From an uncultured Bacilli bacterium (GTDB taxonomy: Bacteria; Bacillota_I; Bacilli_A; RF39; UBA660): a stretch of DNA of 64,000 nucleotides. The notes under the pieces are model-generated. The model saw nothing but the letters and a program-made list of their open reading frames with translations, searched no databases and was not told the origin of the DNA. Positions 17,565 through 27,683 of the stretch are shown in pieces (positions within the stretch are counted from its first letter, which is position 1; each line of letters starts with the position of its first letter). The stretch covers positions 124,001-188,000 of the forward strand of contig CAKOXO010000001.1 of the NCBI GenBank assembly GCA_934130165.1. Reading direction: 5' to 3'. The position numbers were made by a program, and so were the translations under genes.

Positions 17565-18404
17565 TTATCTCACCTCCATTATTTTTATTAACATATCAGT
17601 TAACCATAGTTTTAAGTTTACATTATATTGTAATCTATCTCTAAATTCATTAATAATTTCTATATATTTAATAAGAGATGTTGACTCTTTTTTTGATAAG
17701 AAATCTTTTTCGTTATTCATAATTAATTTTGATTCTAATGAATAATCAAAAATATATTCTAAAGTTGTTAAAATTTTCTTTGATGATTCCTTATCTACAA
17801 ATAACTCTGATATATATTTTTCATAATTTATAATTAAATTTGTATTTATATTAATATCTTCTGCGAAATTCAAAATGGAAGAATCTATCGTACTCAACTC
17901 TAGCTTTTTTTGAGAAAAGCTTAAAATTTGACATCTTGATAATATAGTATCTAAAACCTTATATCTATTATTGGTTAGCAATATTGCTATTATACCTTCA
18001 TTAGGTTCCTCAAGAAATTTTAACATTGTATTCGCTGATGAATCATTTAGATTTTCTGCCTTATCAATAACATATATTAATTTATTATCTAGCATTGATT
18101 TCTTAGAAAACTCTGTTTCTAAATTAAGAAGCTGTTCTTTCTTTATCCAACTACCATCAGGAGTTATTACCTTTAAATCAGGATAACAATCATCTTCTAC
18201 TTGTTTTTTTATTTTTGATACTGCTATATCATCATTATCATAATCAACTGTTAATAATATTTTTACAAATTCCTTTATTTTTTGTTTGTAACAACTATCA
18301 TCAAATACTTCTATTAAATAAGCATGTGATATTTTCTTGTTTTTTACAATACTATTATTTATAAATTCAAATAATTTTGGTTCTTCTTCTAATATATTTT
18401 TCAA
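17565..18404 (-). CDS. holB: DNA polymerase III delta-prime subunit HolB
   Basis: Clamp-loader subunit that pairs with delta and the DnaX ATPase. The 279-residue AAA-like product has KISHAYLIE near residue 22, LIYVIDKAENL, NTMLKFLEEPNEGIIAILLTNN, and the sensor ILSRCQ. It lacks a functional Walker A motif, as usual for delta-prime. The start is TTG at 18402-18404, with AGGTGAT at proper distance. It follows bofA by 19 bases and abuts ricT. Confidence 0.92.
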   Translation of the reverse strand: MKNILEEEPKLFEFINNSIVKNKKISHAYLIEVFDDSCYKQKIKEFVKILLTVDYDNDDIAVSKIKKQVEDDCYPDLKVITPDGSWIKKEQLLNLETEFSKKSMLDNKLIYVIDKAENLNDSSANTMLKFLEEPNEGIIAILLTNNRYKVLDTILSRCQILSFSQKKLELSTIDSSILNFAEDININTNLIINYEKYISELFVDKESSKKILTTLEYIFDYSLESKLIMNNEKDFLSKKESTSLIKYIEIINEFRDRLQYNVNLKLWLTDMLIKIMEVR

Positions 18405-18423
18405 AATATCACCTACTTAATTA

Positions 18424-18609
18424 TTAAAGTGCAACTATTTTTAATAAAAGTAAAGCTATAAGTGATGGAACACCTAGAAATGCTACTGAACCTACAGTTA
18501 TAGCATTAATTGGTATTATCATATTGAAATTTGTTGCAATAAGATTATATCCATACAAAACAAAATAGCTTATAATAATTTTTTTTAAAACAAAACCTAA
18601 TTTTTTCAT
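18424..18609 (-). CDS. bofA: Pro-sigma-K processing inhibitor BofA-like protein
   Basis: A 61-residue membrane protein. The C-terminal half IPINAITVGSVAFLGVPSLIALLLLK carries the BofA pattern (IPIN then a G-P turn); read in two segments, it spans about residues 33-58. In Bacillus BofA holds the SpoIVFB protease inactive until the forespore signals. The gene lies right after recR as in Bacillus (recR-yaaL-bofA). An AAGGAGATGG SD is present. The protein is shorter than Bacillus BofA (87), with a reduced N-terminal part. Confidence 0.85.
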   Translation of the reverse strand: MKKLGFVLKKIIISYFVLYGYNLIATNFNMIIPINAITVGSVAFLGVPSLIALLLLKIVAL

Positions 18610-18652
18610 ACTTGTCCATCTCCTTAATTAAAAGTATGAAAATATTAAAAAT

Positions 18653-19249
18653 TTATGCCACTTCTTTTCTATCATTTAAAGCTCTCTCTAAAGTTAGACT
18701 ATCAATATATTCTATATCAGCTCCCATAGGCACACCACTGGCAAGTCTTGTTATTTTAATATTTGTATTTTCTAATATTTTTTTTATATAAAGAGCTGTT
18801 GTTTCTCCTTCTACACTTGGTTTGAATGCAAATATTATTTCTTCGTACTTTTCCTCTTTTACTCTTTTTAATAACTTATCCAAACCTATATCCTCTGGAT
18901 TTATACCATCTAGTGGAGAAATTAATCCCTCCAGTATATGATAAAGGCCCTTATACATTCCCATTTTTTCAAATAAATAGAGACTTTTTACATCATCTAC
19001 AACACATAATGTTTTTTTATCTCTATAATCATCAGTACAAATAGAACATATCTCGCTTTCAGTAAGGTTATTACAAACATTACATTTATTTATTTTATGT
19101 TGAATGTTTTTCAAGTTATCGGAAAAAAACTCTACATTTTCACTATCCATTTCTAAAACAGAAAAAGCTAATCTCTCTGCCGTTTTTTCTCCTATACCAG
19201 GCAATAGTTTAAATGATTCTATTAGATTTTTTATGCTTTCTGGATACAT
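18653..19249 (-). CDS. recR: Recombination mediator RecR
   Basis: RecR forms a ring with RecO/RecF and loads RecA on gaps. The 198-residue product has an N-terminal helix-hairpin-helix (LPGIGEKTAERLAF), a four-cysteine zinc finger (CNVCNNLTESEICSIC) at about 57-72, and a Toprim domain with LCVVDDVKSLY. GVPMGADIEYID lies near the end. The length is normal. It starts three bases after the ybaB stop, and ybaB starts soon after dnaX, so dnaX-ybaB-recR is probably one unit. Confidence 0.98.
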   Translation of the reverse strand: MYPESIKNLIESFKLLPGIGEKTAERLAFSVLEMDSENVEFFSDNLKNIQHKINKCNVCNNLTESEICSICTDDYRDKKTLCVVDDVKSLYLFEKMGMYKGLYHILEGLISPLDGINPEDIGLDKLLKRVKEEKYEEIIFAFKPSVEGETTALYIKKILENTNIKITRLASGVPMGADIEYIDSLTLERALNDRKEVA

Positions 19250-19252
19250 TTT

Positions 19253-19549
19253 TTAAAACAACCCTGGCATTGAATTACCAAATTTTCCCATTTTAGATTC
19301 AGTCATTTCATCTACTTTTTTATTAGCATCGTTAATTGCTAAAAGGACCATATCCTCTAACATTTCAATATCTTCTTTTTCAAGACTATCTGCATTTATT
19401 TGAACTTTAACAACTTCTTTTGTTCCTTTTACAGTAACTTTAACTAAAGAACTTTCTCCAACAAATTCAGTATTATCAATTTCTTCCTTAATATTCATCA
19501 TGTCCTTTTGCATTTTTTGTGCTTGTTTCATTATAGCTTGCATATTCAT
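19253..19549 (-). CDS. ybaB: Nucleoid-associated protein YbaB/EbfC family
   Basis: A small DNA-binding protein that forms dimers with a tweezer shape. The 98-residue product has the family pattern: Met- and Gln-rich first helix (MQAIMKQAQKMQKDM), the strand VKVTVKGTKEVVKVQI, and a C-terminal helix ending NSMPGLF with the typical Gly-Met tail. AGAGGATGAT precedes the ATG. It lies between dnaX and recR, the most conserved context for this family. Confidence 0.96.
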   Translation of the reverse strand: MNMQAIMKQAQKMQKDMMNIKEEIDNTEFVGESSLVKVTVKGTKEVVKVQINADSLEKEDIEMLEDMVLLAINDANKKVDEMTESKMGKFGNSMPGLF

Positions 19550-19564
19550 ATTATCATCCTCTTT

Positions 19565-21256
19565 CTATTTTATTTCTAATATATCTCCAAAATCAGCAAG
19601 TGGAGATTCTTCTTGTAATTCTAATCCAGATTCAATTATTAATTCTGGTTCTTCTATAATATCATATTTTTGATGTTTTTTTGTCATATTTATATAGTTT
19701 TGTTTTTCTTCTTCCCATTTTTTTGTAGTTATGATTCCTATTTTTTTATCTATATTTCCAAGTTTTTTCAATACTTTTTCAAATTTTTCTACTTCTTTTA
19801 CATTTTGATCAACAACAGAATCATATTCATAACTGATTATAATAATATTTTTACTTGATACTCTTATTTTAGAGTTTAATAGTTCAGATACTATATATCC
19901 ATATTTTTGATCAAAAACATAATCATTTAAATTTTGAATTAATTTTTCATCGTTTATTTTTTCAGTTTTATCTGCTTCAGCCATAGCATTGTTTAATCTT
20001 ATTTTCATTATTTCATCAATATTTGATTTTTCTTCTGTTTTTTCAACTTTATTTTCATTAATATTTTCATTTATTTTATTGACTTGTACAGGGATTTCAT
20101 TTTCTTGGGAAATATTTTTAGTATCGGTTTTATCAGAAATTATTTCCCGGGAAATAATTTCTTCGGCTTTTTCTGACTTATTTTCTATTTCTGAATCTTT
20201 TCTATCTTCTTTTATATTTGATTTTAGTTTATTCATATATTTTAATATAAGTAATTCTATATATATTTTAGGATTATTAGATTTCTTTATATCGAACATA
20301 TTTTCTATTAATGAATTTATTAGTCCTTGATATATTTCTAAATCAAAAGATATTTTTTTATTATTTAGATAATAATCAACTATGTAATCTCTTAAAATAT
20401 AAACAAGTTGATTTGCTATTTCTATTAGATTTTTACCATTATCGTTATACTCATTAATTTTTAGTATAAATTCCTTAAAGTTTGCAGATAAAATTATATT
20501 TATTAATTCTTCTAGTTCCTGTTTAGAAATCATATCATTAATTTCTAAATAATCTTCTATTGCTATTAAATCTTGTTTATAAGATGAAATCTTATCTAGA
20601 GAACCAAGAGCATCTCTCAAACCACCATTTGAACTTATTGCTATTTGAGTTAATACATCACTATCTATAGAAATAGATTCTAAATTACAGATTTTTTTCA
20701 ATTGTTCTACTATATTATCATTACTTATTCTCTTGAATGAATAACACTGGCATCTAGATATTATTGTATCAGAAACCTTTTGTGGATCTGTTGTTGCCAA
20801 AATGAATATAACATGTTTAGGAGGTTCTTCCAGAGTTTTTAATAATGCATTAAATGCTCCTGGAGTCAACATATGAACCTCATCTATTATATAAACTTTA
20901 TATTTTAATTCACTAGGTACTATATTAACCTTATTTCTAATTTCTCTTATTTCATCAACACCATTGTTTGATGCTGCATCTATTTCTATTATATCAACAG
21001 TTTCAAAATCTTTTGATTTTAAGCAACTATCACACTTTTCACATGGATTTCCTTCAATAGGATTTTCACAGTTAACTGCTCTAGATAAAATTTTTGCTAT
21101 CGTTGTTTTACCAATACCTCTAGGTCCAAAAAACATATAAGCATGACTTATTTTTTTATTTTGAATTGAATTTTTTAATGTTTCTATAACATATTTTTGG
21201 CCTACTACATCATTAAAGTTTTTAGGTCTATATTTTCTATATAATGCTTGATACAT
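19565..21256 (-). CDS. dnaX: DNA polymerase III subunits gamma/tau DnaX
   Basis: The ATPase of the clamp loader. The 563-residue product has Walker A GPRGIGKTT near 46-54, a zinc module (NCENPIEGNPCEKCDSC), Walker B DEVHML and EEPPKHVIFILATTD. The AAA domain is followed by a collar domain to about 360, a low-complexity acidic linker (about 365-430) and a C-terminal part. The linker contains a perfect 28-base palindrome with a Noc-binding core, translated as REIISREIIS (see the separate entry). A GATGGAGGATT SD lies upstream. Confidence 0.97.
   Translation of the reverse strand: MYQALYRKYRPKNFNDVVGQKYVIETLKNSIQNKKISHAYMFFGPRGIGKTTIAKILSRAVNCENPIEGNPCEKCDSCLKSKDFETVDIIEIDAASNNGVDEIREIRNKVNIVPSELKYKVYIIDEVHMLTPGAFNALLKTLEEPPKHVIFILATTDPQKVSDTIISRCQCYSFKRISNDNIVEQLKKICNLESISIDSDVLTQIAISSNGGLRDALGSLDKISSYKQDLIAIEDYLEINDMISKQELEELINIILSANFKEFILKINEYNDNGKNLIEIANQLVYILRDYIVDYYLNNKKISFDLEIYQGLINSLIENMFDIKKSNNPKIYIELLILKYMNKLKSNIKEDRKDSEIENKSEKAEEIISREIISDKTDTKNISQENEIPVQVNKINENINENKVEKTEEKSNIDEIMKIRLNNAMAEADKTEKINDEKLIQNLNDYVFDQKYGYIVSELLNSKIRVSSKNIIIISYEYDSVVDQNVKEVEKFEKVLKKLGNIDKKIGIITTKKWEEEKQNYINMTKKHQKYDIIEEPELIIESGLELQEESPLADFGDILEIK
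20135..20162. promoter_or_regulatory. Predicted Noc-binding site (NBS) inside dnaX
   Basis: A perfect 28-base palindrome centred between 20148 and 20149. It contains the 14-base core ATTTCCCGGGAAAT, which is the published Bacillus Noc-binding consensus. It lies in the non-conserved linker of dnaX, where a site can be accommodated without harming the protein. The window encodes a Noc homologue. Confidence 0.85.
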
Positions 21257-21296
21257 AGTCTAAATCCTCCATCCATGCCTATATTATAACACATTT

Positions 21297-21737
21297 CTAT
21301 TTATTTCTTTGCTTTTTAAAGAAAGTTTCTATTGTTTTTTTATAACTATCATTATTTATCTTTTCTATTTTCATTACTCTTTTATTTATATCTGTTTTTT
21401 GTAATATTTCATTACTTATTTCATTATTTTTATTATCCAATATATAATAAATATTTCTTATTCTTGATTGTTTTATAGCACTAGAACACATTGGACAAGG
21501 TTGTAAAGTGATATATATATCACAATCGTTCAATCTCCAATTTTTAAGTTTTTTTGAGGCTTTATTTATAGCAAGTAATTCCGCGTGTGAAGTAACTTTA
21601 TTATGTTTTTCTTTTAAATTATGTGATTTTGCTATTACTTTATCATTTTTTACTATTACACATCCAACAGGAACTTCTCCTTTTTTATAAGCTTTAATTG
21701 ATTCTTTTATTGCTATATTCATATATTTATTTTGCAT
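21297..21737 (-). CDS. tadA: tRNA-specific adenosine deaminase TadA
   Basis: Converts A34 to inosine in tRNA-Arg(ACG). The 146-residue product has the zinc-deaminase motifs HAELLAI (His and catalytic Glu, near residue 56) and PCPMCSSAI (two Cys ligands, near 86). EVPVGCVIVKN lies near the start. The ATG at 21737 is right: GGAGTG lies before it, and the longer open frame to 21866 runs through the SRP RNA gene and its promoter, so its translation is meaningless. It is probably co-transcribed with dnaX, 40 bases downstream. Confidence 0.96.
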   Translation of the reverse strand: MQNKYMNIAIKESIKAYKKGEVPVGCVIVKNDKVIAKSHNLKEKHNKVTSHAELLAINKASKKLKNWRLNDCDIYITLQPCPMCSSAIKQSRIRNIYYILDNKNNEISNEILQKTDINKRVMKIEKINNDSYKKTIETFFKKQRNK

Positions 21738-21758
21738 ATATTTCACTCCAAAAAATAA

Positions 21759-21830
21759 GGTGCACATGAGGTTGATTGTTAAAGCTGCTATCTTCCGATC
21801 CTGACTTGTTTCCAATGCACTCATTGCACC
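21759..21830 (-). ncRNA. ffs: Signal recognition particle RNA, small bacterial (4.5S-like) type
   Basis: The minus strand has the universal SRP domain IV: GTCAGG, ATCGGAAGAT (GGAA tetraloop) and AGCAGC, in the right order for Ffh binding. Outer pairing joins GGTGCA at the 5-prime end to TGCACC at the 3-prime end, giving one hairpin of about 72 bases. TTATTTTTT follows directly as the terminator tail. There is no Alu domain, unlike the long Bacillus scRNA. The position beside tadA and dnaX matches Bacillus. Confidence 0.93.
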
Positions 21831-21837
21831 TACTAAT

Positions 21838-21866
21838 ATATTACTATATTTTATTTTTTTTAACAA
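21838..21866 (-). promoter_or_regulatory. Promoter of the SRP RNA gene
   Basis: On the minus strand TTGTTA (21861-21866), 17 bases, TAATAT (21838-21843). The start would fall seven bases later, at the first G of the RNA, which fixes the 5-prime end near 21830. Confidence 0.7.
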
Positions 21867-21921
21867 TCATATTTGTTGTTCTTTTTATATTTTTTAATAA
21901 TTTATATTAATTATATCTACA

Positions 21922-21937
21922 TGTTTCACGTGGAACA
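21922..21937. promoter_or_regulatory. parS centromere site 1
   Basis: The 16-mer TGTTTCACGTGGAACA; its reverse complement is exactly the Bacillus subtilis parS sequence TGTTCCACGTGAAACA. It is a loading site for ParB, encoded at 39748-40641. Confidence 0.95.
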
Positions 21938-21977
21938 TTATAAACTGATATGATTTATTCATTAATCTATTGTGTTA

Positions 21978-21993
21978 TGTTTCACGTGAAACA
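21978..21993. promoter_or_regulatory. parS centromere site 2
   Basis: The perfect palindrome TGTTTCACGTGAAACA, within parS consensus, 56 bases from site 1 and in the same gene-free gap. Confidence 0.95.
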
Positions 21994-22017
21994 TTTCTGT
22001 TTTGAATATTTAATACC

Positions 22018-22047
22018 ATAAAATTATTTCCCGGGAAATAATTTTAT
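22018..22047. promoter_or_regulatory. Predicted Noc-binding site in the gyrA-ffs gap
   Basis: A perfect 30-base palindrome around ATTTCCCGGGAAAT. It is only 24 bases from parS site 2 and 10 bases after the gyrA stop. As RNA it could also fold, but a clear T-run is lacking in the gyrA direction, so the DNA-site reading is favoured. Confidence 0.85.
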
Positions 22048-22057
22048 AAAAAAAGAA

Positions 22058-24514
22058 TTAGCTTTCTTCAACTAATTCTTCAGTAGTTTGATTTTCTTCT
22101 TCTTTCTCTACTATAGCAATAGTAGATACTTTTTGTTCATCTTTTAAATGAATTAATCTAACTCCTTGAGTTGCTCTTTTTAATACAGAAACTTGAGCTA
22201 ATGGCATTCTCATAATTACACCACTATCTGTAATTATCATTATATCATTTGAATCTATTTCATCAATGCATTTTAATGAAACCATCATTCCATTTTTATC
22301 TGTAATATTTAAAGCTTTAACACCCTTACTACCTCTATGAGTTAATCTATATTCCTCAATAGGTGTTTGTTTTCCATAACCTTTTTCGGTAACAATAAGA
22401 ACTAAATCATTATCAGTTACAACTTCAGCACCTACTACATAATCTTCTTCTGATAATTCTATTCCTTTTACTCCAGAAGTATTTCTACCCATTGATCTAA
22501 TTTCATTTTCTACAAATCTTACCATTCTACCATTACTTGCACCTATAACTATTTGATCCTCTCCTGTTGTTTTTTGAACACCAATAAGTTCATCATTATC
22601 TTTTAGAACTATGGCTATTTTTCCGCCTTTTCTAATATTATCAAATTCACTTATAGGAGTTCTTTTTACCAATCCACGTTTAGTTGCAAATAGTAAATAT
22701 TGAGCTTGTTCTTCTTCGGCATAAACAGGTAATATAGAACGTATGTTTTCGTCTTTATCTAGCTGTAACAAATTAATTATAGGTAATCCCTTAGATTGTC
22801 TACTAAATTCTGGTATTTCGTATCCTTTTAATCTATATACCCTACCTTTATTTGAGAAGAATAAAATATAATCATGTGTTTTAGTAGATAATAAATGTTC
22901 AACAAAGTCTTCTTCGTTAGTTGCCATACCTTTTATTCCTACTCCACCTCTATTTTGACTTCTGTATGTATCTGATTTTAGTCTCTTTATATAACCTTTA
23001 TTAGTTAATGTAACAATAATATCTTCGACTGGAATTAATGATTCATCCTCTATATACTCAATAGCAGTCATATCAATATTAGTTCTTCTTTCATCGCCGT
23101 ATTTATTTTTAATTTCAGTCATCTCATCCTTTATAATTTGTAATACTCTTTCTTCACTTGCTAAAATTGCCTTTAATTCAGCTATTTCTTTCAATAAATT
23201 AGCCAATTCATTTTCTATTTTATCTCTTTCCAAACCTGTTAATCTTCTTAATTTCATTTCAAGAATAGCTTGAGCTTGAGGTTCTGAAAGATTATATCTA
23301 CTCATTAATCCATTTAAAGCCTCATCATCACTTTTTGATGATTTAATCAATTTAATTATTTCATCAATATAATCTAAAGCTATTTTTAAACCTTCTAATA
23401 TATGAGCTCTTTTTTCATCTTTATCTAAATCAAATTTAGTTCTACGAATAATTATTTCCTTTTGATAATCAACATATTTAGATATAATGTCCTTTAAGCC
23501 TAATGTTTTAGGAGTACCTTGATCTAGCATTAAGAATATAATTCCATAATTTGTTTGGAATGCAGTATGCTTATATAAGTTATTTAGTACAACTTGTGGA
23601 TTAGCATCCTTTTTCAAAGTAATAGTTATCTTTACTCCATCCTTTAAATCAGTATGATAATCAGAAATTCCATCTATTACTTTATTATGAACTAATTCAG
23701 CTACCTTATTTTTTAAATCTAATGTATTAACACCATATGGAACCTCATCTATTATTATGTAATGCTTTCCTTTTTCTTCCTCAATTCTAGCCTTACTTCT
23801 TATTGTAATTGATCCTCTACCAGTCTCATATGCCTTTTTAATTCCACTATTACCTAATATCGTAGCTCCAGTTGGAAAATCTGGACCTTTTATATACTGC
23901 ATTAATCCATCTGTATCAATATCAGGATTATCAATATATGCAATGCATCCATCAATAACCTCTCCCAAATTATGTGGAGGTATATTAGTAGCCATACCTA
24001 CAGCGATTCCCATAGTTCCATTTACTAATATATTAGGAAACCTTGATGGTAAAATTGTTGGTTCTTTTTCTGTCTCATCAAAGTTTGGAGTAAAATCAAC
24101 AGTATCCTTATTAATATTTCTTAATAATTCCAAAGCAATTTTTGATAATCTTGATTCAGTATAACGCATTGCTGCGGCACCATATCCTTCTATGTTACCA
24201 AAGTTACCATGGCCATCAACTAACATATTTCTATATGAAAAATCTTGGGCCATTCTAACCATTGCTTCATAGATACTTGAATCTCCATGGGGATGATATT
24301 TACCCATAACATCTCCGACTATTCTAGCACTCTTTTTATGGGGTTTATCAGGCGTATAACCTGATTCATACATAGAATATAGTATTCTTCTATGAACAGG
24401 CTTTAAACCATCTCTTAAGTCGGGTAATGCACGTGATACTATAACACTCATTGAATATTCCAAGAAAGAATCTTTTACTTCATTTACAATATTATTTTTT
24501 TCTAATCTATCCAT
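22058..24514 (-). CDS. gyrA: DNA gyrase subunit A
   Basis: Breaks and rejoins DNA to add negative supercoils. The 818-residue product shows the quinolone-region [18 protein letters not shown] with the wild-type Ser and Glu, and the catalytic Tyr in AMRYTESRL at about 122. The C-terminal six-bladed wrapping domain has a GyrA-box variant, QNRGGVG, near 535. The tail is acidic. AGGAGG precedes the ATG. It follows gyrB by 14 bases, so the two are one unit. The downstream gap holds two parS sites and a Noc site. Confidence 0.99.
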   Translation of the reverse strand: MDRLEKNNIVNEVKDSFLEYSMSVIVSRALPDLRDGLKPVHRRILYSMYESGYTPDKPHKKSARIVGDVMGKYHPHGDSSIYEAMVRMAQDFSYRNMLVDGHGNFGNIEGYGAAAMRYTESRLSKIALELLRNINKDTVDFTPNFDETEKEPTILPSRFPNILVNGTMGIAVGMATNIPPHNLGEVIDGCIAYIDNPDIDTDGLMQYIKGPDFPTGATILGNSGIKKAYETGRGSITIRSKARIEEEKGKHYIIIDEVPYGVNTLDLKNKVAELVHNKVIDGISDYHTDLKDGVKITITLKKDANPQVVLNNLYKHTAFQTNYGIIFLMLDQGTPKTLGLKDIISKYVDYQKEIIIRRTKFDLDKDEKRAHILEGLKIALDYIDEIIKLIKSSKSDDEALNGLMSRYNLSEPQAQAILEMKLRRLTGLERDKIENELANLLKEIAELKAILASEERVLQIIKDEMTEIKNKYGDERRTNIDMTAIEYIEDESLIPVEDIIVTLTNKGYIKRLKSDTYRSQNRGGVGIKGMATNEEDFVEHLLSTKTHDYILFFSNKGRVYRLKGYEIPEFSRQSKGLPIINLLQLDKDENIRSILPVYAEEEQAQYLLFATKRGLVKRTPISEFDNIRKGGKIAIVLKDNDELIGVQKTTGEDQIVIGASNGRMVRFVENEIRSMGRNTSGVKGIELSEEDYVVGAEVVTDNDLVLIVTEKGYGKQTPIEEYRLTHRGSKGVKALNITDKNGMMVSLKCIDEIDSNDIMIITDSGVIMRMPLAQVSVLKRATQGVRLIHLKDEQKVSTIAIVEKEEENQTTEELVEES

Positions 24515-24528
24515 ATCAACTTTACCTC

Positions 24529-26454
24529 CTATACATCCAAATTCTCTACATATACTGCATTTTCTTCTATAAATGTTCTTCTAGGTTCAACTTCTTCACC
24601 CATTAGTTTAGAAAATACATCATCTGCAGCTATTGTATCTTCTACTGTTATTTGTCTTAATACTCTCTTATTTATATCCATTGTAGTTTCATTAAGTTCT
24701 TCTGCATCCATTTCTCCTAAACCTTTCATTCTAGCAATATCATACTTAGTGTTAGGAGATAAAGTTTTCAAATATTCATCTCTTTCTTCTTCATTCAATA
24801 CATACTTAATTGTTTTTCCGTGTTTAATAGAAAATAATGGTGGTTGAGCAGCATATACATGTCCTGCTTCAACTATAGGTTTAAAGAAACGATAAAATAA
24901 TGTAAGTAATAAAACTCTAATATGAGAACCATCTACATCAGCATCTGTCATGATTATAATTTTATCATATCTTAATTTGCTCAAATCAAAATCTTCACCA
25001 ATTCCTGTACCAAAAGCAGTTATTATGGTTTTTATTTCCTCATTAGATAAAGCTCTATCTAAACGTGCCTTTTCTACATTAAGAATCTTACCACGCAATG
25101 GAAGAATCGCTTGAGTCATACTATCTCTACCTTTTATAGCAGATCCTCCTGCTGAATCACCTTCGACTAAGAATATCTCACATTCAGATGAATCTTTACT
25201 CTTACAATCTGACAATTTTCCATAAAAATTAGTAACATCTAAGTCTCCCTTACGTCTTGTAAGTTCTCTTGCACGTTTTGCTGCTACTCTAGCACGTGAG
25301 GCAGTCATACTTTTTTCTATTATTATCTTAGCTTGATCTGGATTTTCCATTAAAAATCTTTCTAAAGATTGTGAAAAAATCTTATCAGCAATACTTCTAA
25401 CTTCACTATTACCTAATTTTGTCTTTGTTTGACCTTCAAATTGTGGATTTGGATGTTTTGCAGATATAATCATTGTTATACCCTCTTTTACATCATCACC
25501 TGTTAAAGGATTATCATTATTTTTTAATATACCATTACTAGTAGCATATTTATTTAAAACCCTAGTTAAGGCCCTTCTAACACCATCTTCATGAGTTCCA
25601 CCTTCTGGAGTATTTATATTATTAACAAATGAATAAATACTAGCATTATATGTCTCATTATATTGTAACGCAACCTCTATTGATATATCATCAACAGTTC
25701 CACTACAATCTATAATAGTAGAATGTATTGGATTTTTACTTTTATTAAGCATTTCTACATATTCTACTAATCCACCTTCATAACAGAATGAATCTTTTTT
25801 ATCATCTTCTCTTTCATCATAAATAGAAATTTTCAATCCTTTATTAAGAAAAGCAAGTTCTCTAAGTCTTGTTCTAAGTATTTCATAATCATAAACTGTT
25901 GTTTCAGTAAAGATTTCAGGATCTGGTTTAAATGTTACTGTAGTTCCAGTTCTTTCTTCTGAACAAGTATCAATAACCTTTAAATCATCTACTGGATGAC
26001 CTCCATTTTCATATCTTTGATAATAAACCTTTCCATTTTTATATACCTTAACTTCTACCCAGCTACTTAAAGCGTTAACAACACTAGCACCAACACCATG
26101 AAGACCACCAGATACCTTATATCCGCCTCCACCGAATTTACCACCTGCATGAAGTACAGTATATACTGTTTCAACAGTGCTTTTTCCTGTTTTAGGATGA
26201 ATTTCTACAGGAATACCTCTACCATCATCTTTTACTGTTATTGTATTTTCTTGGCCTATAGAAACCTCTATATGAGAACAATATCCTGCTAAAGCTTCAT
26301 CTATTGCATTATCAACTATCTCCCAAACTAGGTGATGTAGTCCTCTAGAACTGGTTGTACCTATATACATTCCAGGACGTTTTCTTACTGCTTCTAACCC
26401 TTCCAATACTTGTATTGACGAAGAATCATATTCTTTTTCTACCATTTCTGCCAT
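24529..26454 (-). CDS. gyrB: DNA gyrase subunit B
   Basis: ATPase subunit of gyrase. The 641-residue product has the GHKL ATP-binding motifs [25 protein letters not shown] and [14 protein letters not shown] at about 46-125. The Toprim domain carries EGDSAGGSA (about 435) and the metal-binding DADVDGSHI (about 510). [11 protein letters not shown] lies near the end. The length is typical. GAAGGAAG precedes the ATG. It starts one base after the recF stop, so recF-gyrB-gyrA is probably one operon. The remB gene usually found between recF and gyrB is absent. Confidence 0.99.
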   Translation of the reverse strand: MAEMVEKEYDSSSIQVLEGLEAVRKRPGMYIGTTSSRGLHHLVWEIVDNAIDEALAGYCSHIEVSIGQENTITVKDDGRGIPVEIHPKTGKSTVETVYTVLHAGGKFGGGGYKVSGGLHGVGASVVNALSSWVEVKVYKNGKVYYQRYENGGHPVDDLKVIDTCSEERTGTTVTFKPDPEIFTETTVYDYEILRTRLRELAFLNKGLKISIYDEREDDKKDSFCYEGGLVEYVEMLNKSKNPIHSTIIDCSGTVDDISIEVALQYNETYNASIYSFVNNINTPEGGTHEDGVRRALTRVLNKYATSNGILKNNDNPLTGDDVKEGITMIISAKHPNPQFEGQTKTKLGNSEVRSIADKIFSQSLERFLMENPDQAKIIIEKSMTASRARVAAKRARELTRRKGDLDVTNFYGKLSDCKSKDSSECEIFLVEGDSAGGSAIKGRDSMTQAILPLRGKILNVEKARLDRALSNEEIKTIITAFGTGIGEDFDLSKLRYDKIIIMTDADVDGSHIRVLLLTLFYRFFKPIVEAGHVYAAQPPLFSIKHGKTIKYVLNEEERDEYLKTLSPNTKYDIARMKGLGEMDAEELNETTMDINKRVLRQITVEDTIAADDVFSKLMGEEVEPRRTFIEENAVYVENLDV

Positions 26455-26455
26455 A

Positions 26456-27580
26456 TTACTTCCTTCTTTCTATTAATCCATTTTTTATTTCATATACACA
26501 AGCATCAATAAGATACTTTTTTCTTATACTTTTTACATCAGTAGTTGTGATTATACTTTGAATATCTTTATTAACATAATCTAATAACCTATTTCTTTTT
26601 GTTATATCTAACTCACTAAATATATCATCTAATAATAGAACAGGATTAGTATTACTCTTATTTTTAAATATTTCTATCTCAGCTAATTTAAAAGATAAAA
26701 CTGCAACCTTTTGTTGTCCTTGCGAACCAAAAAATTTTAAATTATTACCATTTAAATAAAAAGAAAATTCATCTCGATGAGGCCCATATAAAGTCATTCC
26801 ATAATTTAATTCTTTTTTATAGTTTTTCTTAAATATTTCTCTCATTTTTTCTCTTATTTCATCATGATTATATAAATCCACTTCTATATTTGGCTCATAT
26901 ATAACCCTTAAACCAGTATCAGAAGTTATTTTTTCATAGATTGAATCAATATTTTCATTGATATAATCTAAATATTTTCTTCTTTCTTCATATATATATA
27001 CTGCTTTTTCAATTAACTTATCGGTTATTATATCTAAATAAGACTTATCAGCTATAGATGATGTTAATAACAATTTTAAATATTCATTTCTCATTTTTAA
27101 TATTTTGTTGTATTCATTGTATGTATTTAAATACTTAGTTGATATCTGACTTAATTCTATATTCAGTAAATTACGTCTTATACTTGGTGATCCTTTTATA
27201 ATTTCTAAATCTTCTGGTGTAAATACTATAATATTTAAATTTGAAATATAATCACTAATTTTTTTTACTTCATCTTTATTTAGTTTTAATGTCTTTTTAC
27301 CAGGTGTAATGGTTATTTCTAAATTTTTTACTACTTTATTTAGTTTTACCTTGGCCCTTAATCTACAACTTTTTTTATCAAAAGATATTAAATTGGGTTC
27401 AATTCCAGTTTTATAGGTTTTTGTTAAAGCTAAAACACAGATACTTTCTAATATATTAGTTTTTCCTTCAGCATTTTTACCTATAATAACGTTCATTTTA
27501 GGACCTAGTTCTAAATCAAGACGAGAATAATTTCTAAAATTAGTTAATTTTAAATTACTAATAACCATTTTTGATATCAA
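26456..27580 (-). CDS. recF: DNA replication and repair protein RecF
   Basis: SMC-like ATPase that helps RecOR load RecA at gaps. The 374-residue product has Walker [10 protein letters not shown] near 33-41, the signature region [17 protein letters not shown], and Walker [14 protein letters not shown] near 330. Two starts are possible. The TTG at 27580 has AGGA at good distance; the ATG four codons later gives the more usual N terminus ([14 protein letters not shown]) but lacks an SD. The S4-domain gene (yaaA/rlbA) that normally sits between dnaN and recF is missing; comK is there instead. Confidence 0.97.
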   Translation of the reverse strand: MISKMVISNLKLTNFRNYSRLDLELGPKMNVIIGKNAEGKTNILESICVLALTKTYKTGIEPNLISFDKKSCRLRAKVKLNKVVKNLEITITPGKKTLKLNKDEVKKISDYISNLNIIVFTPEDLEIIKGSPSIRRNLLNIELSQISTKYLNTYNEYNKILKMRNEYLKLLLTSSIADKSYLDIITDKLIEKAVYIYEERRKYLDYINENIDSIYEKITSDTGLRVIYEPNIEVDLYNHDEIREKMREIFKKNYKKELNYGMTLYGPHRDEFSFYLNGNNLKFFGSQGQQKVAVLSFKLAEIEIFKNKSNTNPVLLLDDIFSELDITKRNRLLDYVNKDIQSIITTTDVKSIRKKYLIDACVYEIKNGLIERRK

Positions 27581-27683
27581 ATATCCTCATATAATCACCT
27601 ACACCCTATTTTGGTATTCCTATACATACATCACTATTATATCATAATTTAAGCTTTTATACACTAAAAAAATAGCTATAATG

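Noticed and set aside
22018..22047. 30-base palindrome read as the gyrA transcription terminator
   Set aside because: There is no T-run in the gyrA direction, and the centre matches the Noc consensus exactly, with a second copy inside dnaX where a terminator would be harmful. A minor RNA role cannot be excluded.
24430..25298. CACGTG hexamers in gyrA and gyrB considered as parS
   Set aside because: Flanking bases do not continue the 16-base parS palindrome; only the two sites at 21922 and 21978 do.
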